This document shows, piece after piece, positions 47,803-59,091 of a stretch of 64,000 nt of DNA. Within the stretch, counting starts at the first letter, position 1; every line of letters begins with the position of its first letter. Origin of the DNA: Amyelois transitella (Eukaryota; Arthropoda; Insecta; Lepidoptera; Pyralidae). The stretch covers positions 79,501 through 143,500 of the forward strand of contig NC_083519.1 of assembly GCF_032362555.1 (NCBI RefSeq). Direction: 5' to 3'. The notes beneath the pieces are model-generated. The model was not told where the DNA came from. It saw only the letters and a program-made list of their open reading frames with translations, and searched no databases. The position numbers and the translations under genes were made by a program.

Positions 47803-47858
47803 CGAAAGACGTAGCCGAAAGTCGCACTTAGCGACTTTCGGTTACCCTACGTCTTTCG
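47803..47858. repeat. Two-segment hairpin, 23 paired bases
   Basis: CGAAAGACGTAG (47803-47814) pairs with 47847-47858, and CCGAAAGTCGC (47815-47825) pairs with 47831-47841. The terminal loop is 5 bases and a one-sided 5-base bulge (47842-47846) separates the segments. Both segments match without error. It adjoins the family A fragment group. Confidence 0.85.
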
Positions 47859-48546
47859 CATAAAGAATAAAAACGAAAATACATATGTAGGTATATATGT
47901 ATATATAATCCGAAAATAGTATTTCTGTCTGGTTGTTAGTGAACGAACGCTAGGTCGATAATGAGTGTTATAAATATACGCAAAAAAAAAAATTCAACTA
48001 GAAAAAGTATGTGATTCAGTTTACCGAGAAGTGACGATACATTTAATCCATTTGAATAAACAACTAGCAATAACACTGATATGCGCAATATTATTTCAAA
48101 ATTCATAGCGGACCGCCGAACTCAATAGAATACGGAGCAGAAACATAAAAAATAATAATAACGATGTCGGAAACCTCTTGAAGTTGTTCAATTTGAAAGG
48201 TTAGCGGTTGAAAAGTTCCAGAGTCTAGATTTGAAGTGAGATAGGTTTCCAATAAGGGTACTGTGGTGACCCTGGCTGAGCCGCGCGGAAGCGGGCGGGG
48301 CGGCAGGGCTGGCGCCTATCATGTTGAACATTATCATGAGTAAAGTGAAGCAAAAGCGCAATTACAATCATTTCGTCTGTTGACTGCAAAGTTCAGGGGT
48401 TTGCTAAAGACGCAACTATTTATGCTGTGATAAGCCTTTATTTCACAGTCGGCTAAACGCCTGATTTGTTACCTATATTAAGAATATTTGATGCACTAGT
48501 ATTTGGGTTTCTATGCTGTTTTCCCCAGACTTTGGCGGTATGTGTT
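47859..48546. other. Intergenic region, no gene called
   Basis: AT-rich, with a GC-rich island at about 48260-48330. Nothing else recognised. Confidence 0.3.
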
Positions 48547-48700
48547 AGATAAATAGATAAAACTCTTTATTGCACTATAAGAGTAAATCATACAAAACAG
48601 CATAACACAGACAGAGATGGAACAAAGGCGGACTTATCACTAATGCAATCTCTTCCAGTCAACCTTCGGGTGGAACCAAACGGGAGATTGGCGTTGGCGC
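48547..48700 (-). repeat. LINE 3'-tail fragment
   Basis: ACTCTTTATTGCACTATAAG, AAAGGCGGACTTATCACTAA and TCTTCCAGTCAACCTTCGGG line up with the 3' UTR of the LINE at 18.0 kb (CATTGCACAAAATAC, TGGCGGACTTAATGC, ACCAGTCAACCATTGGG). A truncated minus-oriented insertion. Confidence 0.6.
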
Positions 48701-49504
48701 AGAGCAAAATAAATAAATAAATAGAAAAGGTGGATAGAGGCGTTAGAGGAGGGGGATAGGTAAATTTCTACTCGGGCGGTTATCTTCTAGACTTATTATA
48801 TACTTATACGCTTTTTCGTATAGTGAGGTACAAATTAAACTAAACCACTTTTGTCGACGTACTGACAGGTGTTATCTGAATTCTACATAAATATACCTAC
48901 TAGATTTCTTGCCCTTCGAAACAAGCCCTACTAAGAAAAAAGTTTTCGATGAGTTGGGTTGGGTATATTTACATAGCCGGTAGCCCAAAGTGGTGTGAGG
49001 TGTCTTAGGTCTCAATGGTCGAGTAGCGGCCCCGAGGGTCTCACGGGGAGGAAGTCGGGGGAAGGAGGGGTAGGGATGTCACGTGGCGATCAATTTAGAG
49101 TTACGACTGGAATCAGCCGAGCTATCCCGTGACGTAACGATCATACGAACTCTATTTGTTTCCAGGAAAATCTATCTAACTTGGGAAATGGCTCGAAGAG
49201 ATTGCCGATCCATAAGAGGAACGATTTATTTTAAAAAAATTGATTTTTTTTTAATTTATGGAGTACACCCGCAATTATGACAATAATACCACAATCTTCA
49301 TGTAATCAACTCTATCGCTTAGTCAATGACTGACAGACTTTGCACAAACGTTGAATTAACTAATCAGCACGTCGCGTCGATTTAAATAAACTAATTGGAT
49401 TTATTTGATTTAAGTAACCAATACAATGTAGCAAGTTTCTTAGTAATGCTTATATAAAAAAATTAACAATAATCTGTAAATCAGAACCCATATTTTAAAA
49501 TGAT

Positions 49505-49612
49505 TTTGCGTTTATTTATTATATAATTATCATTAAAAATTTATAGAGCCTTAAAGGTACAATAGGTAAACATAATGGTAATAGCATTTTTAGCCAGTCG
49601 ACCTTTAAAAAT
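49505..49612 (-). repeat. Probable LINE 3'-tail fragment, diverged
   Basis: TTTATTTATT is followed by a tail-like block ending in TAGCCAGTCGACCTTT, which resembles the CTACCAGTCAACC end of the better copies. Diverged; modest confidence. Confidence 0.35.
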
Positions 49613-49839
49613 AGCAAATAGATAAATAATCAGGTATCAATTTGGGAGAATATTACACAAATGTTTTATTTATAATCATACATGTATATGAATATAGATA
49701 AGCATACATAAATATTATTCACATGAGTAAGAAATGCTGTATCATTCCGCCGTTTGCTTTCTGATGAGGAAAGCATTGTTCGATTTTAAAAGGAATGTCA
49801 AAAAACCAAGTTTTTTAAGTTTGCGAATTATTAAATTTT

Positions 49840-49955
49840 TACATACATACATAAAATCACGCCTCTTTCCCGGAGGGGAAGGCAGAGACTACCTCTTTCC
49901 ACTTGCCACGATCTCTGCATACTTCCTTCGCTTCATCTACATTCATAACTCTCGT
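49840..49955 (-). repeat. RTE LINE 3'-end fragment
   Basis: ACATACATACATAAAATCAC tail (reverse), GCCTCTTTCCCGGAGGGGAA, GGCAGAGACTACCTC and CACTTGCCACGATCTC. Near-identical to the 43.0-kb copy, hence a recently active source family. Confidence 0.65.
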
Positions 49956-51390
49956 CATGCAAGCTCGGCGGTATCGGGTACTTATTTAATTTTTGTAAGA
50001 AGATATAAAAATTATAGTGCATTTCATGAAAAGAACATAAATTTTAAAGACAAAATAAATTGTTTTGCAAAATGTAGTAGGTGCGGTCATTTTGGGAAAT
50101 ATTAAAGGATAGATGTTTCTCAGACAAAAAGACGCCGAGCGTCGGCGTCACTGACAACCCTTCCCTCATTCCGATGCAAATTGCCCTTTTTCTAAATTGC
50201 TTTATTAAATCGAAACGTGTTCTCCAATAATTGGGCAGCAGGTACCCGTGTCTACAATTTAGCAAAAAAGCGATACTCTCAGAATTTACCGTTTTTATTA
50301 AACGGGTTTTAATTAATTCGTGCAAATGCGCATGATATCGGTATGAGGTGGACTGGAACAAGCGAACATTGGCAACAGATACGATTTTATACACCCCTTG
50401 TCACATTGTATCTATATTTAAGAAGATATACGATTTACCCTGAATGAACTCTTTTCGACTTTGGTAACATTCAGTTTGAGTTTCTTTTTGTTACAATTGG
50501 ATAAATAGCATCATTATTGAAATAAAATAATTTTTAAAATCAAGTGCTTATAATAAAGAATATTATTATAACTTATAACTAAGAAAGATTTTTCGGGAGT
50601 TTACACAATAGTGAAGTCTAGACCTGGTGAATAAAACAAAATTCTGAGAACTATCATTTTATGAAACAACCATAATTAATAATCTGGTATTGCAAGTACA
50701 GAACCCTTGTTAAACAATTTATATATTTTTTCACTTTGGAGCCCAGGGTCTACTTTTCGTACCTAAACTCTTGCAGTCGAGTATATTCGCCAATATTCAG
50801 TCTTCCTTCGCCACTTTCAACTTCCATAACTTTTAAACTAGTTGTCTTAGAATAAGCGCAGGTACTATGATCCAAAACAAAAAATAAATAATTGATATCT
50901 CTTGAAATAATTGGTCAAGACGCTGAAGGAATAAAATCGCTAACGGATTATTTTTATTTGGATTTAGGCCATTTATCCACAACTGTAATGATGTAACTAT
51001 TATGAAACAGATGAATACATACTGTTTTTTTTTCATATTCATATAAAAAACACATTATGCGTGTTCATTATTGTATTTTCGAATCAAATCTATAATATTT
51101 TTCTCTCAATTTATTCTGTCATCATATTTTGTTTTGATGACGAGGTTCTATACCCGAGTCAGGTATCGTCGACGCTATCATTACATACCATTCCACTCTT
51201 CTTACATACATCATACAGTTTATTGTGGTTTAACAACATTGGTTGACGTCAAATAAATTACTTAAAACTAAGTTTACTGCCGCTTCCAAGGCGTCAGTGC
51301 AGAAGAAGCGGTAACAAACTGCACTGCAGCATTTTCTTCAACAACGTCAACTTCACAATATCAATTAAACTTAGAATAGAATGTGGTGCA
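49956..51390. other. Intergenic region, no gene called
   Basis: A minus frame of 116 codons (50044-50394) has no recognisable feature and starts in AT-rich DNA. An ATGCAAAT lies at 50174-50181. No gene supported. Confidence 0.3.
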
Positions 51391-53248
51391 GTGCAGATGA
51401 CGTTATATCGGACATATATAGAACATATTCTACGCGTAAACATTACATGGCGCAGAAACTTGTTGTGGGTGTCCGATGCAATGAATGGAGTATGAACACC
51501 GCTCAGTTACTTCTGTCCCGGGCCCGTCGCACGCGCATCCCTATCAGTGCACACAACGGGTTCATGGCCAATCAACGCTTTTGTTTTGATTCAGATATTA
51601 GTCAATATTATTCTACAATCTTCACAGCTATCGCGCTGTCGCGCTAATGGCGGTGTCCTCGGTCGGCAGTCTCACAATTACTGTTTAAAGATGACAAGCC
51701 TATTCCGTTTGGCACACATTTCAATATAAAATTCAGAAATGCAAAGTGTAACCAAAGTTTTGGCAGACACTTATTGGAAATACCCGAACGAAAAATCAGT
51801 CTGATTGTACTTCGAAATAAGACCCTTATATGAGTGGTCAGAGATTGTAAAGCGAGGTCTAACTTCAGATTTTGCTAATTACTCTAATAGATTTTATTGA
51901 CTTAATGGATCTCCTATTGGAATGTGGAAAAAAAGAGTTGACGATTGTAGAGTCTATTGAAAAGTGGAATCCAGATGGTACACCACAGTCGGTTTTGTGG
52001 AAAAATTGTGATTGCTGCTCAGCAACAAGTTATATGTTGCATGAACTTGCTTTCCATCTTGAAGTACAAAAGAAGTTCAAGACAAAGTAGATAGTAAAGC
52101 TCAGAGTGCGCTTTTACTCAGAGTGCGCTTTTTCCTGTACTCGTATGTTATATTATATCTAATGGAAATATGGAAAGGATAAAACTTGAGCATTGGAATT
52201 CTAACGTCGATTTTTAAATTTTATAATTATACCTTTGGTTAGAAATTATATAAGTAGCTATCTTTATTACAAAAATAATATCCCTAGAATTATACACGGA
52301 TGTAGTTATCATAAATTTTGATTAAGAAACCTACGTTAATCGCTATGATAACTTTGATATATCCGAAGTAATTCTTGATTTAAAACATAAAAATAAAGAA
52401 GTTAAGAACAGTTATTTTTACAAAGTTGCATAACAATCAGCGACAAATCGTTCACCGAGAAGGGTTGACAAATCACATTATAATTGTGTGTATATTCAAG
52501 GCATTCGCATATTGATGTTTTTTGTAACAGTGACAATTATGCGTCCTTTCATAGGCTAGATACATAAATATTACATGAACAGTAACACAGGTTCATTATG
52601 TCAGTTCATCATTATTGTGTTTAAAACTTCCTGATCATTGAGCCTAAAAGTTACAACAGGTGGACATAACGCCAAAAGCATTGTCTGCATCCCATTTTTA
52701 TAAAATGCTTTTGAACCAAAGTATATAATACTGTCACCTTCATTTTACGCAATTCTTGTATGCCATTGTTTTCCTTAAAACCCACACTGGCACTAAACTC
52801 TTTATTTTCGCACGATAGTTTGTCATACGCACTGTTTATAACATTCACTCTGAATGTCATCATGTTAACTATAGGTTTTATCACAGTGACACTGACGTAT
52901 CCTTAAAAACTTATATTTTCGGGGATAGCTAGTTTGTGTATTTTCTACTTCTTTGTCGTATACTCTTGACAGAGCAGCTGTGGCCTATTCCACGCCACTT
53001 ATCTTGAACAGATGCTGTATTTTATTCCTTTGCATTACTTCTTTATTTAATTTTGTAATTTCCTCAGGTGAGTGACTTGGCCTGATGCAATCGCAAGTGC
53101 GGTCGGCTGCAGTTCTGACAAGCTCACCGTGAATCCAGCCTCTAGCAGTCAGCGCCGGCCCTCGGTGGATCCCTAAGGCAGTCTCGTCCAAATCGTGGAA
53201 ATTGGACTCCCACTCATATTTGAAGAGAGAACTTTGAAGATTCATTAA
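51391..53248 (+). pseudogene. CYP6AE pseudogene with relict promoter
   Basis: A decayed copy of the neighbouring 54.7-kb gene. The 5' flank (about 51391-51560) aligns with the neighbour's promoter. Exon 1 remnants (about 51612-52100) include WKYPNEKSV followed by a TGA at 51802-51804. A deletion after 51884 removes about 160 codons, resuming at DFIDL, and a second deletion near 52021 removes the I-helix AGFETS region. The ExxR/PERF/haem exon is not found. The last exon is recognisable at 53068-53248 after TTTCCTCAG, with an early TGA (53073-53075) and a frame change. It cannot encode an active P450. The homology is clear; exact ends are approximate. Confidence 0.85.
52651..52905 (-). other. 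Unrecognised open frame inside the pseudogene gap
   Basis: A minus-strand frame of about 84 codons runs between stops. It contains VTVIKPIVNMMTFRVNV and then AYDKLSCENKEFSASV and GFKENNGIQEL, which look more protein-like than the surrounding AT-rich translations. There is no clear splice site or promoter, and I do not recognise the family. It sits where the missing exon 2 of the P450 pseudogene would be expected. It could be an inserted gene fragment or chance. Confidence 0.2.
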
Positions 53249-54489
53249 GTCGTGGCGAACAATTTGGAATTTATTTTACCAATTCATGCAGCTGACTGTA
53301 CAGCCGACGTCAGGGAGACCTTACCCTGCTATTATTTTAAACTCCTTGAGTTTCTTTTATATAAACAAGGACTAATGTTTCTTTGTCTTTGTACAAAATA
53401 TATGAATAGGTATTTATGAACTTCGTGTTAAGTTTGATTTGCAACTTTACACACCTAATTATTATCTTTTCATTCATTTTAATTTATAAAGTTCATAAAA
53501 TTTAATTTATTTTATGAAAATGGCGAACTTTTTATGTGTGTAAATGATAGTTATTTAGAAATTAATAACATTAAGTATCTAGTTCCTAGTGAGACAATAA
53601 TAATATGCCAAATATACTTTTTATTCTAAGTCTTGACGGATTTTTTATGATTAACATACATGGAGGTAAATACAAGCCTTTACGTACAAGTACAAGGATA
53701 AACCTTCTTTGATCATCTTAAAACAGCTCAGTAAATCTGCTTGCATTTGCCCTTCCATTATGCACATTTAAGCATTTCTTTTTTCTTTTCTGTAACTATT
53801 ATATTCTGTCACATCGCAACATGTAACGAATGTTTTACACACAGGAATAAAAAGGATACAATGCCTCCAAAGAACATAATTATATACTTTACGAAATATA
53901 AAAATAGTGCAAAATAAGCACATTTTGTTCAGTTTGATAAGAATTTACTTATCATGTACAACAATGATAAGAAATGACATGTGCGGTTCGAAAATAGAAT
54001 ATGTCTCAGCAACAGCTGAAAATTTCGAATTACCTTGATTTTAAGTCAATATCAATCGTCAGAGAACCAGCAGTTTTAGGAACAAGATTCCCGAAAGCAT
54101 TTTGATGATGACTTACTGAAAGTCAGGAATATTGGGTGGAATGCCTGTGAACTTAGACTGAATGGTAAGTAGGTTAATATATTTCGATTCAAATGAACTT
54201 TATTATGGCGTGACTAAGCATTCTTAATGAGACTTCTCATATTTGGTCGATTTAGTCACTTTGATTGATAATATAATTATACCTATATAGCGGCATTATT
54301 AAAATTAGGTACAAGTATGTAGCTGAAGTTTATCTAAATGCCGCCTATATGAAAACAAAAATAATAGTTTAAGCTGGTTCATCCAGTTATACTATACAGT
54401 TACTATGCTCAAATAGATAAACTACGGGGGCTCGTATTAAATTCTGATGCAACTTTCGTTCCCATAGCCACAATACCTGTACAATCAAT
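53249..54489. other. Intergenic region between pseudogene and gene
   Basis: AT-rich, about 1.2 kb, with no recognisable repeat or reading frame. It would contain the distal promoter of the 54.7-kb CYP6AE gene. Confidence 0.35.
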
Positions 54490-54493
54490 GCTG

Positions 54494-54691
54494 TGCGGAT
54501 GACATCATATCAGACAGATAGAACACAATCTACGCGTGAACATCACATGGAACGGTAACTCGTTTCGAGTGTAGTACGATATAATGAATGGTGCAGGAGC
54601 AGCGGCAGTTACTCCGCTCCGGCGCCCGCCGCGCACGCATCTCACTGATACCAACTATTGGTTACTATTATTACACGTGTTAAGAGCCATC
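54494..54691 (+). promoter_or_regulatory. Promoter and 5' UTR of the 54.7-kb CYP6AE gene
   Basis: TATAA at 54580-54584, a CAGTT initiator-like site with its A at 54607 (27 bases on), then a 5' UTR of about 85 bases. The same layout occurs before the 62.98-kb gene (TAGTACAATATAAGC). A block about 80 bases upstream (GATGACATCATATCAGACA) is preserved in the pseudogene flank (GATGACGTTATATCGGACA). The ATG at 54584 overlaps the TATA box, so it cannot be the translation start. Confidence 0.55.
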
Positions 54692-57647
54692 ATGATAACG
54701 GTGATCGTAGCTGTCATCGCGTTAATCGCGGCGTACTTGTTTGGCACAAGGTATCACGACTACTGGCTGAAGAAAGGCATCAAACATGACAAGCCTATCC
54801 CGTTCTTTGGCACTAACTTTAGTGTTACATTTGGATTGAAAAGTGTAACGCAAGTTTTCGCAGAAGCCTATCGAAAATATCCAACCGAAAAGGCCGTTGG
54901 GCTGTATTTCGAGTCAAGACCGATGTTAGTGGTCAGAGATCTGGAGATAGCCAAGCGAGTTCTCACTACGGATTTTGCCAATTATTACTCTCGCGGTCTA
55001 AATCATAATAAAGATGTGATCGAGCCCATGGCAAAGAATTTGTTCTTTGTTGACGGCGACACGTGGAGGCTACTACGGCAGCGCATGACTCCAGCCTTCA
55101 CAAGCGGGAAACTGAAAGCTATGTTCCCTCTGATTGTAGAGCGCGCAGAAAAACTTCAGACACGGGCACTTCAAGCAGCCGCTGCGGGGAAACCGCTAGA
55201 CGCGAGGGACCTCATGGCGCGCTACACCACCGACTTCATTGGCGCCTGTGGTTTCGGGCTAGATGCTGATTCGCTTAATGAGGAAGATTCGGCTTTCAGA
55301 AAGCTTGGTGTTAAAATTTTTAAACCAGATTTCAAAGATATTATCGTAATAGTAGTTAAACAGCTATTTCCAGAACTCTTCAAACATGCGAAGGTTCTTG
55401 GAAAAATCGAATTGGAAATTAATGCACTGGTGCATGAGATATTGACTAGGAGAAACTATGAGCCATCAGGCAGAAATGACTTCATAGATCTGCTATTGGA
55501 ATGCAGAAAAAAGGGTTTGATGGTCGGGGAATCAATTGAAAAAAGGAAGCCAGATGGCACACCCCTGACGGTGTCGATGGAACTGGACGAAGCTCTGATT
55601 GCTGCTCAAGTATTCGTATTCTTCGCCGCCGGCTTTGAAACATCGTCATCAGCAACCAGTTACACACTGCATGAACTCGCTTACAACCCCCAAGTCCAGA
55701 AGAAAGTACAAGACGAAGTTGATCGAGTGTTAGCGAAACACAACAACAAATTGTCTTACGACGCCATCAGAGAGATGACCTATTTGGAGTGTACTTTCAA
55801 AGAGGTATAAATTGGGATTACATTTGCTAGAAATGTTAGTAATCAGGATTGTACATGTGGCCAATTGGTCAGATTATATTGTTTATTATATTTTAACCTG
55901 AGATTAGTTTCTTTGTAAAAATTGTGTGTTCTTATTAACGGTTAACGATAAACTTGCATAAATCTTTATTAATTCTCTATCAATATTTAAAATAAAAAAA
56001 AATTGATTCCAGGGCATGCGGATTTTCCCATCATTAGGATTCCTTCTGCGAGAGTGCATGGTCAAGACCGAGATCCCAGAACTAGGCATCACCCTGGATC
56101 CACGTATCCGAGTGGCGATTCCTCTGCAGGCCATCCAGACCGACCCGCAATACTTCGACAACCCTTGGGAGTTCCGTCCTGAACGGTTTATGGAAGAAAA
56201 TTCTAGTGCCAATAAGTTTGATTACTTGCCTTTTGGCATAGGACCACGCGCTTGTATTGGTGAGCTTATTAGAAAAATCTAATTATAATTAATTACTATT
56301 GGTTTAAATTGATTATGATTTAATGACGGAATTGAAAATTCAGTCTCTTGGATTTATTTTTTTACACGTGTTCATCAAATGCGATAATTCACTTCATACT
56401 ACTTATCGCGAGATTACTTTGATATTTTGTTATAGATTTATCAATGAATGTTTAGCAAGTCTGCTCCTGGTTCAACGTATAAAATATGAAACATAACGCA
56501 GAAACAAGTTTTTATACAAAGTAGGAAAACAACAAGCGGCAACGCGTTTACCGCGGCCGCGGCGTGTCCGCAATAATACGCCTGGCTTAGGGCAAGCGCG
56601 CATCGCGGATTTTTGCAGTTATTAATTAAACACGGCGATTTAATTTCTTTTCTGATATTTTAGTTACTTTTTTTAAATAAGGGGTATATGAGCCGTGATT
56701 ATTTTTTTTTAAAAACATATAATTTTTTTTTGTATACGCGTTTGCGACTTGTGTAATGGATAATTTATTTTAAATTAACATTAATTAACCAAAACACAGC
56801 CTAATCAGATAATTTTCGTTTTTCATGCCCCGGCCGGTTTACAGATGCCGATAACTTACTATATTTCTTCCTTAATACTCGTACATTTTTCGATGAAGAT
56901 TTTTCTACACTTTCCTGATCAGTGAGGGAAAGAACTAAAATAATAAAATGTTGTTCTCGTGATTGTCTTTGCTGCGCGGCGGGCCTTATGTCTACAAGAT
57001 AATTAGAGGCCGCCTGCGACTTCCTCTACATGCGTACCTCTATTATCTGCCAGCCGGTTCCTACGGCTATCAATATCATTGGCATATTATCATGTTTTTT
57101 ATCTTCGTCTCCAAGAGCAATTCATGGTCGGTCAGGCAGGTTGGTCGTGAAAACTATCACACTGACAGATAGTATTATTTTCGCGACAAAAGTATTTATG
57201 CATTTTGGTGCAATTGAAACGTCATTGCTTACTTATTTAGGTCTTGGGTTCGATTCCCGTAAAGTAAATATGAAAAATTATGTTTGTGATTCTGTCTTTA
57301 TTCTGAAAAATCTTAAATAAAAATCTCTTCTAAAGCGTGACATCATGGCATTTATTACGTATTTGTATTTAAAAAATACGAACTCCCTTGAAGCTCAGTA
57401 TGTGATGCATTTTCTTCGTGTGCTAGTTTATGTCGTTTTGTAATTATACATTTATTTCTTGCTAGGTGAGCGCCTCGGCCTGATGCAGTCCCTAGCAGGG
57501 CTGGCAGCAGTCCTGGCCAAGTTCACCGTGAAGCCAGCGCCCGCCAGCCAGCGCCGGCCGCCCGTGGACCCCAGGGGGGGCATCGTGCAAATCGTGAAGG
57601 ATGGGATCCCACTCATATTTGAAGAGAGAACTGCGAGAGTTCATTAA
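54692..57647 (+). CDS. CYP6AE: Cytochrome P450, CYP6AE subfamily, complete three-exon gene
   Basis: ER-anchored xenobiotic monooxygenase. Exons are 54692-55804, 56013-56259 and 57466-57647, all with GT-AG introns (208 and 1206 bases). The product is 513 residues. Visible in order: N-terminal anchor (2-17), WRLLRQR (125-131), I-helix AGFETS (313-318), ExxR (E371-R374), PERF (427-430), haem loop FGIGPRACIG with Cys452, and a C-terminus ending GIPLIFEERTARVH. The first intron is phase 0 and falls inside ExxR, just after E371; it is absent from the minus-strand gene. The second intron splits the Gly codon after the haem Cys exactly as in that gene. An in-frame upstream ATG (54584) is rejected because it lies at the TATA box and would precede the membrane anchor with 36 unrelated residues. 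Confidence 0.94.
56535..56645. other. GC-rich island within intron 2 of the CYP6AE gene
   Basis: ACCGCGGCCGCGGCGTGTCC, then GCGCGCATCGCGG and TTATTAATTAAACACGG. It has the same CG-dense plus AT-core makeup as the intergenic islands but lies inside a transcribed intron. No open frame of note. Confidence 0.35.
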
Positions 57648-58051
57648 ATAATGGTATATTTTGGTATAACATTATTGTTTTTACCTTTTAAAAAAGAAAA
57701 CCTATGTTTAAGACTGGCATTTTAATTAAATATTTTGTTTCGCATTTTAATTAAATAATTCATGAATTAAATGGGAAACTAAATTTATTTTTAGATGAAT
57801 GATGATTTTTTTTTTGTAGATATTAAAAATATGCAAAAGCTTTGTACTTAGTTCTAGAGTTTATAAATACGTACGAGATATATTTTTATTACGATTAATT
57901 CAACGTTGGCGTTGGCCTCGGAAATGTCACTTCCTTTATTTTAATTCCTCTTTATTTATTTATAACTTTTAGTTCTAGTATTTATGAAGTATAAGGTTCA
58001 TTTTTAAGTACAAACCTTACTATAGTCTTACTTAATTTGTAACATTTTATG

Positions 58052-58057
58052 AATAAA
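58052..58057 (+). terminator. Candidate poly(A) signal of the 54.7-kb CYP6AE gene
   Basis: AATAAA about 405 bases after the stop codon, followed by a T-rich GTCATTTTTTTTCTG stretch, a normal arrangement for cleavage and polyadenylation. Confidence 0.4.
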
Positions 58058-58603
58058 GCTATGTCATTTTTTTTCTGTTGTTGTTGTTTTCTGTAGTTCT
58101 GTAGTGTTTATGTCGTTGTACAAAAATAAGGTGAGTAGTCGTTAAGTATCCAGAAAATATAATTATAAAATATTTAATTGTAGATAAATGTATTGTTCTA
58201 TTGTGTTGTGCATCAAATGTATTATTAGGCAAGAGTATTTTTAAGTGCAATTATTGTGATATTGTTTCTATTTGAGATTATTAAGTATAGTAATAGTGTG
58301 TGATGTTTTGAAATAAATATAGATAAATTTAATGAGAGTTTCATTCTATTCAATCATTTCGTTGCCAATATACCAAAGGAACACGAAATTAACTCGAATA
58401 ACTATAAAAAGCCACATTTTATTTCAGTTTTATAAGTCAATATGAAAGCTGAAATAATATGTGATGAAGGACTTATGTACAAGGAAACGATTTCTTTAAT
58501 TTTAATAATATATTTACAGGAACTTAGATAAAATATAAAAGTTGGTTTCCGGAAAATGGTATATTGAGAGATTTTCAGATTTCCAATTTTGTGAAGTATC
58601 TTA

Positions 58604-58756
58604 TTAGCCGCCCGCCTCGGCAGGCAGGAGCGCCAGGGTGTGAGCACCACCACCGGCACCGCACTCCGGCACAATAACGCACCATGTAAGACTTGCCTTG
58701 GATCGTGACTCATTCCTATTCCTGTTTGTATGACATCCACATACAATCTTCACATA
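58604..58756 (-). other. Short GC-rich open frame, unknown
   Basis: A 50-codon minus-strand frame contains KASLTWCVIVPECGAGGG and then AHTLALLPAEAGG before a TAA, in otherwise AT-rich DNA. It could be the last exon of an unseen gene, a gene fragment, or another GC-rich non-coding island. No convincing acceptor site or upstream exon is seen, and the family is not recognised. Confidence 0.2.
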
Positions 58757-59091
58757 TCATTGAGTACAATTAAAAAAAATTTGGAATTTCTCTCACTAAC
58801 TTAGTCTGACTTACACATTATTATAAACAGGCATGATTTAGATTTGATTAAATCAAATTCTTGAATGATTTAAACCCTCTAGAATAAATAAGATGACGGG
58901 AAAGCAAAAAATTCTGAACTATCGCATACATATAGCGTCGAGTACGGCGAAGAACGTAGCGAACTTTTAACGCGGGCATTAAAAGCTAAACGTGGCATTC
59001 CTTTCTCTTCTTTTAGATAATGATGGCTCTGCTACCCCAAGAGATAATGACGTAAAGTTTTTATGTAAAAAATAAAAAATCTGCTCGTATC
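58757..59091. other. Intergenic region, nothing recognised
   Basis: AT-rich sequence without an identifiable feature. Confidence 0.35.

Noticed and set aside
54584..54691. Upstream in-frame ATG extending the CYP6AE protein by 36 residues
   Set aside because: It overlaps the TATA box and precedes the likely transcription start; the ATG at 54692 gives a standard membrane anchor.
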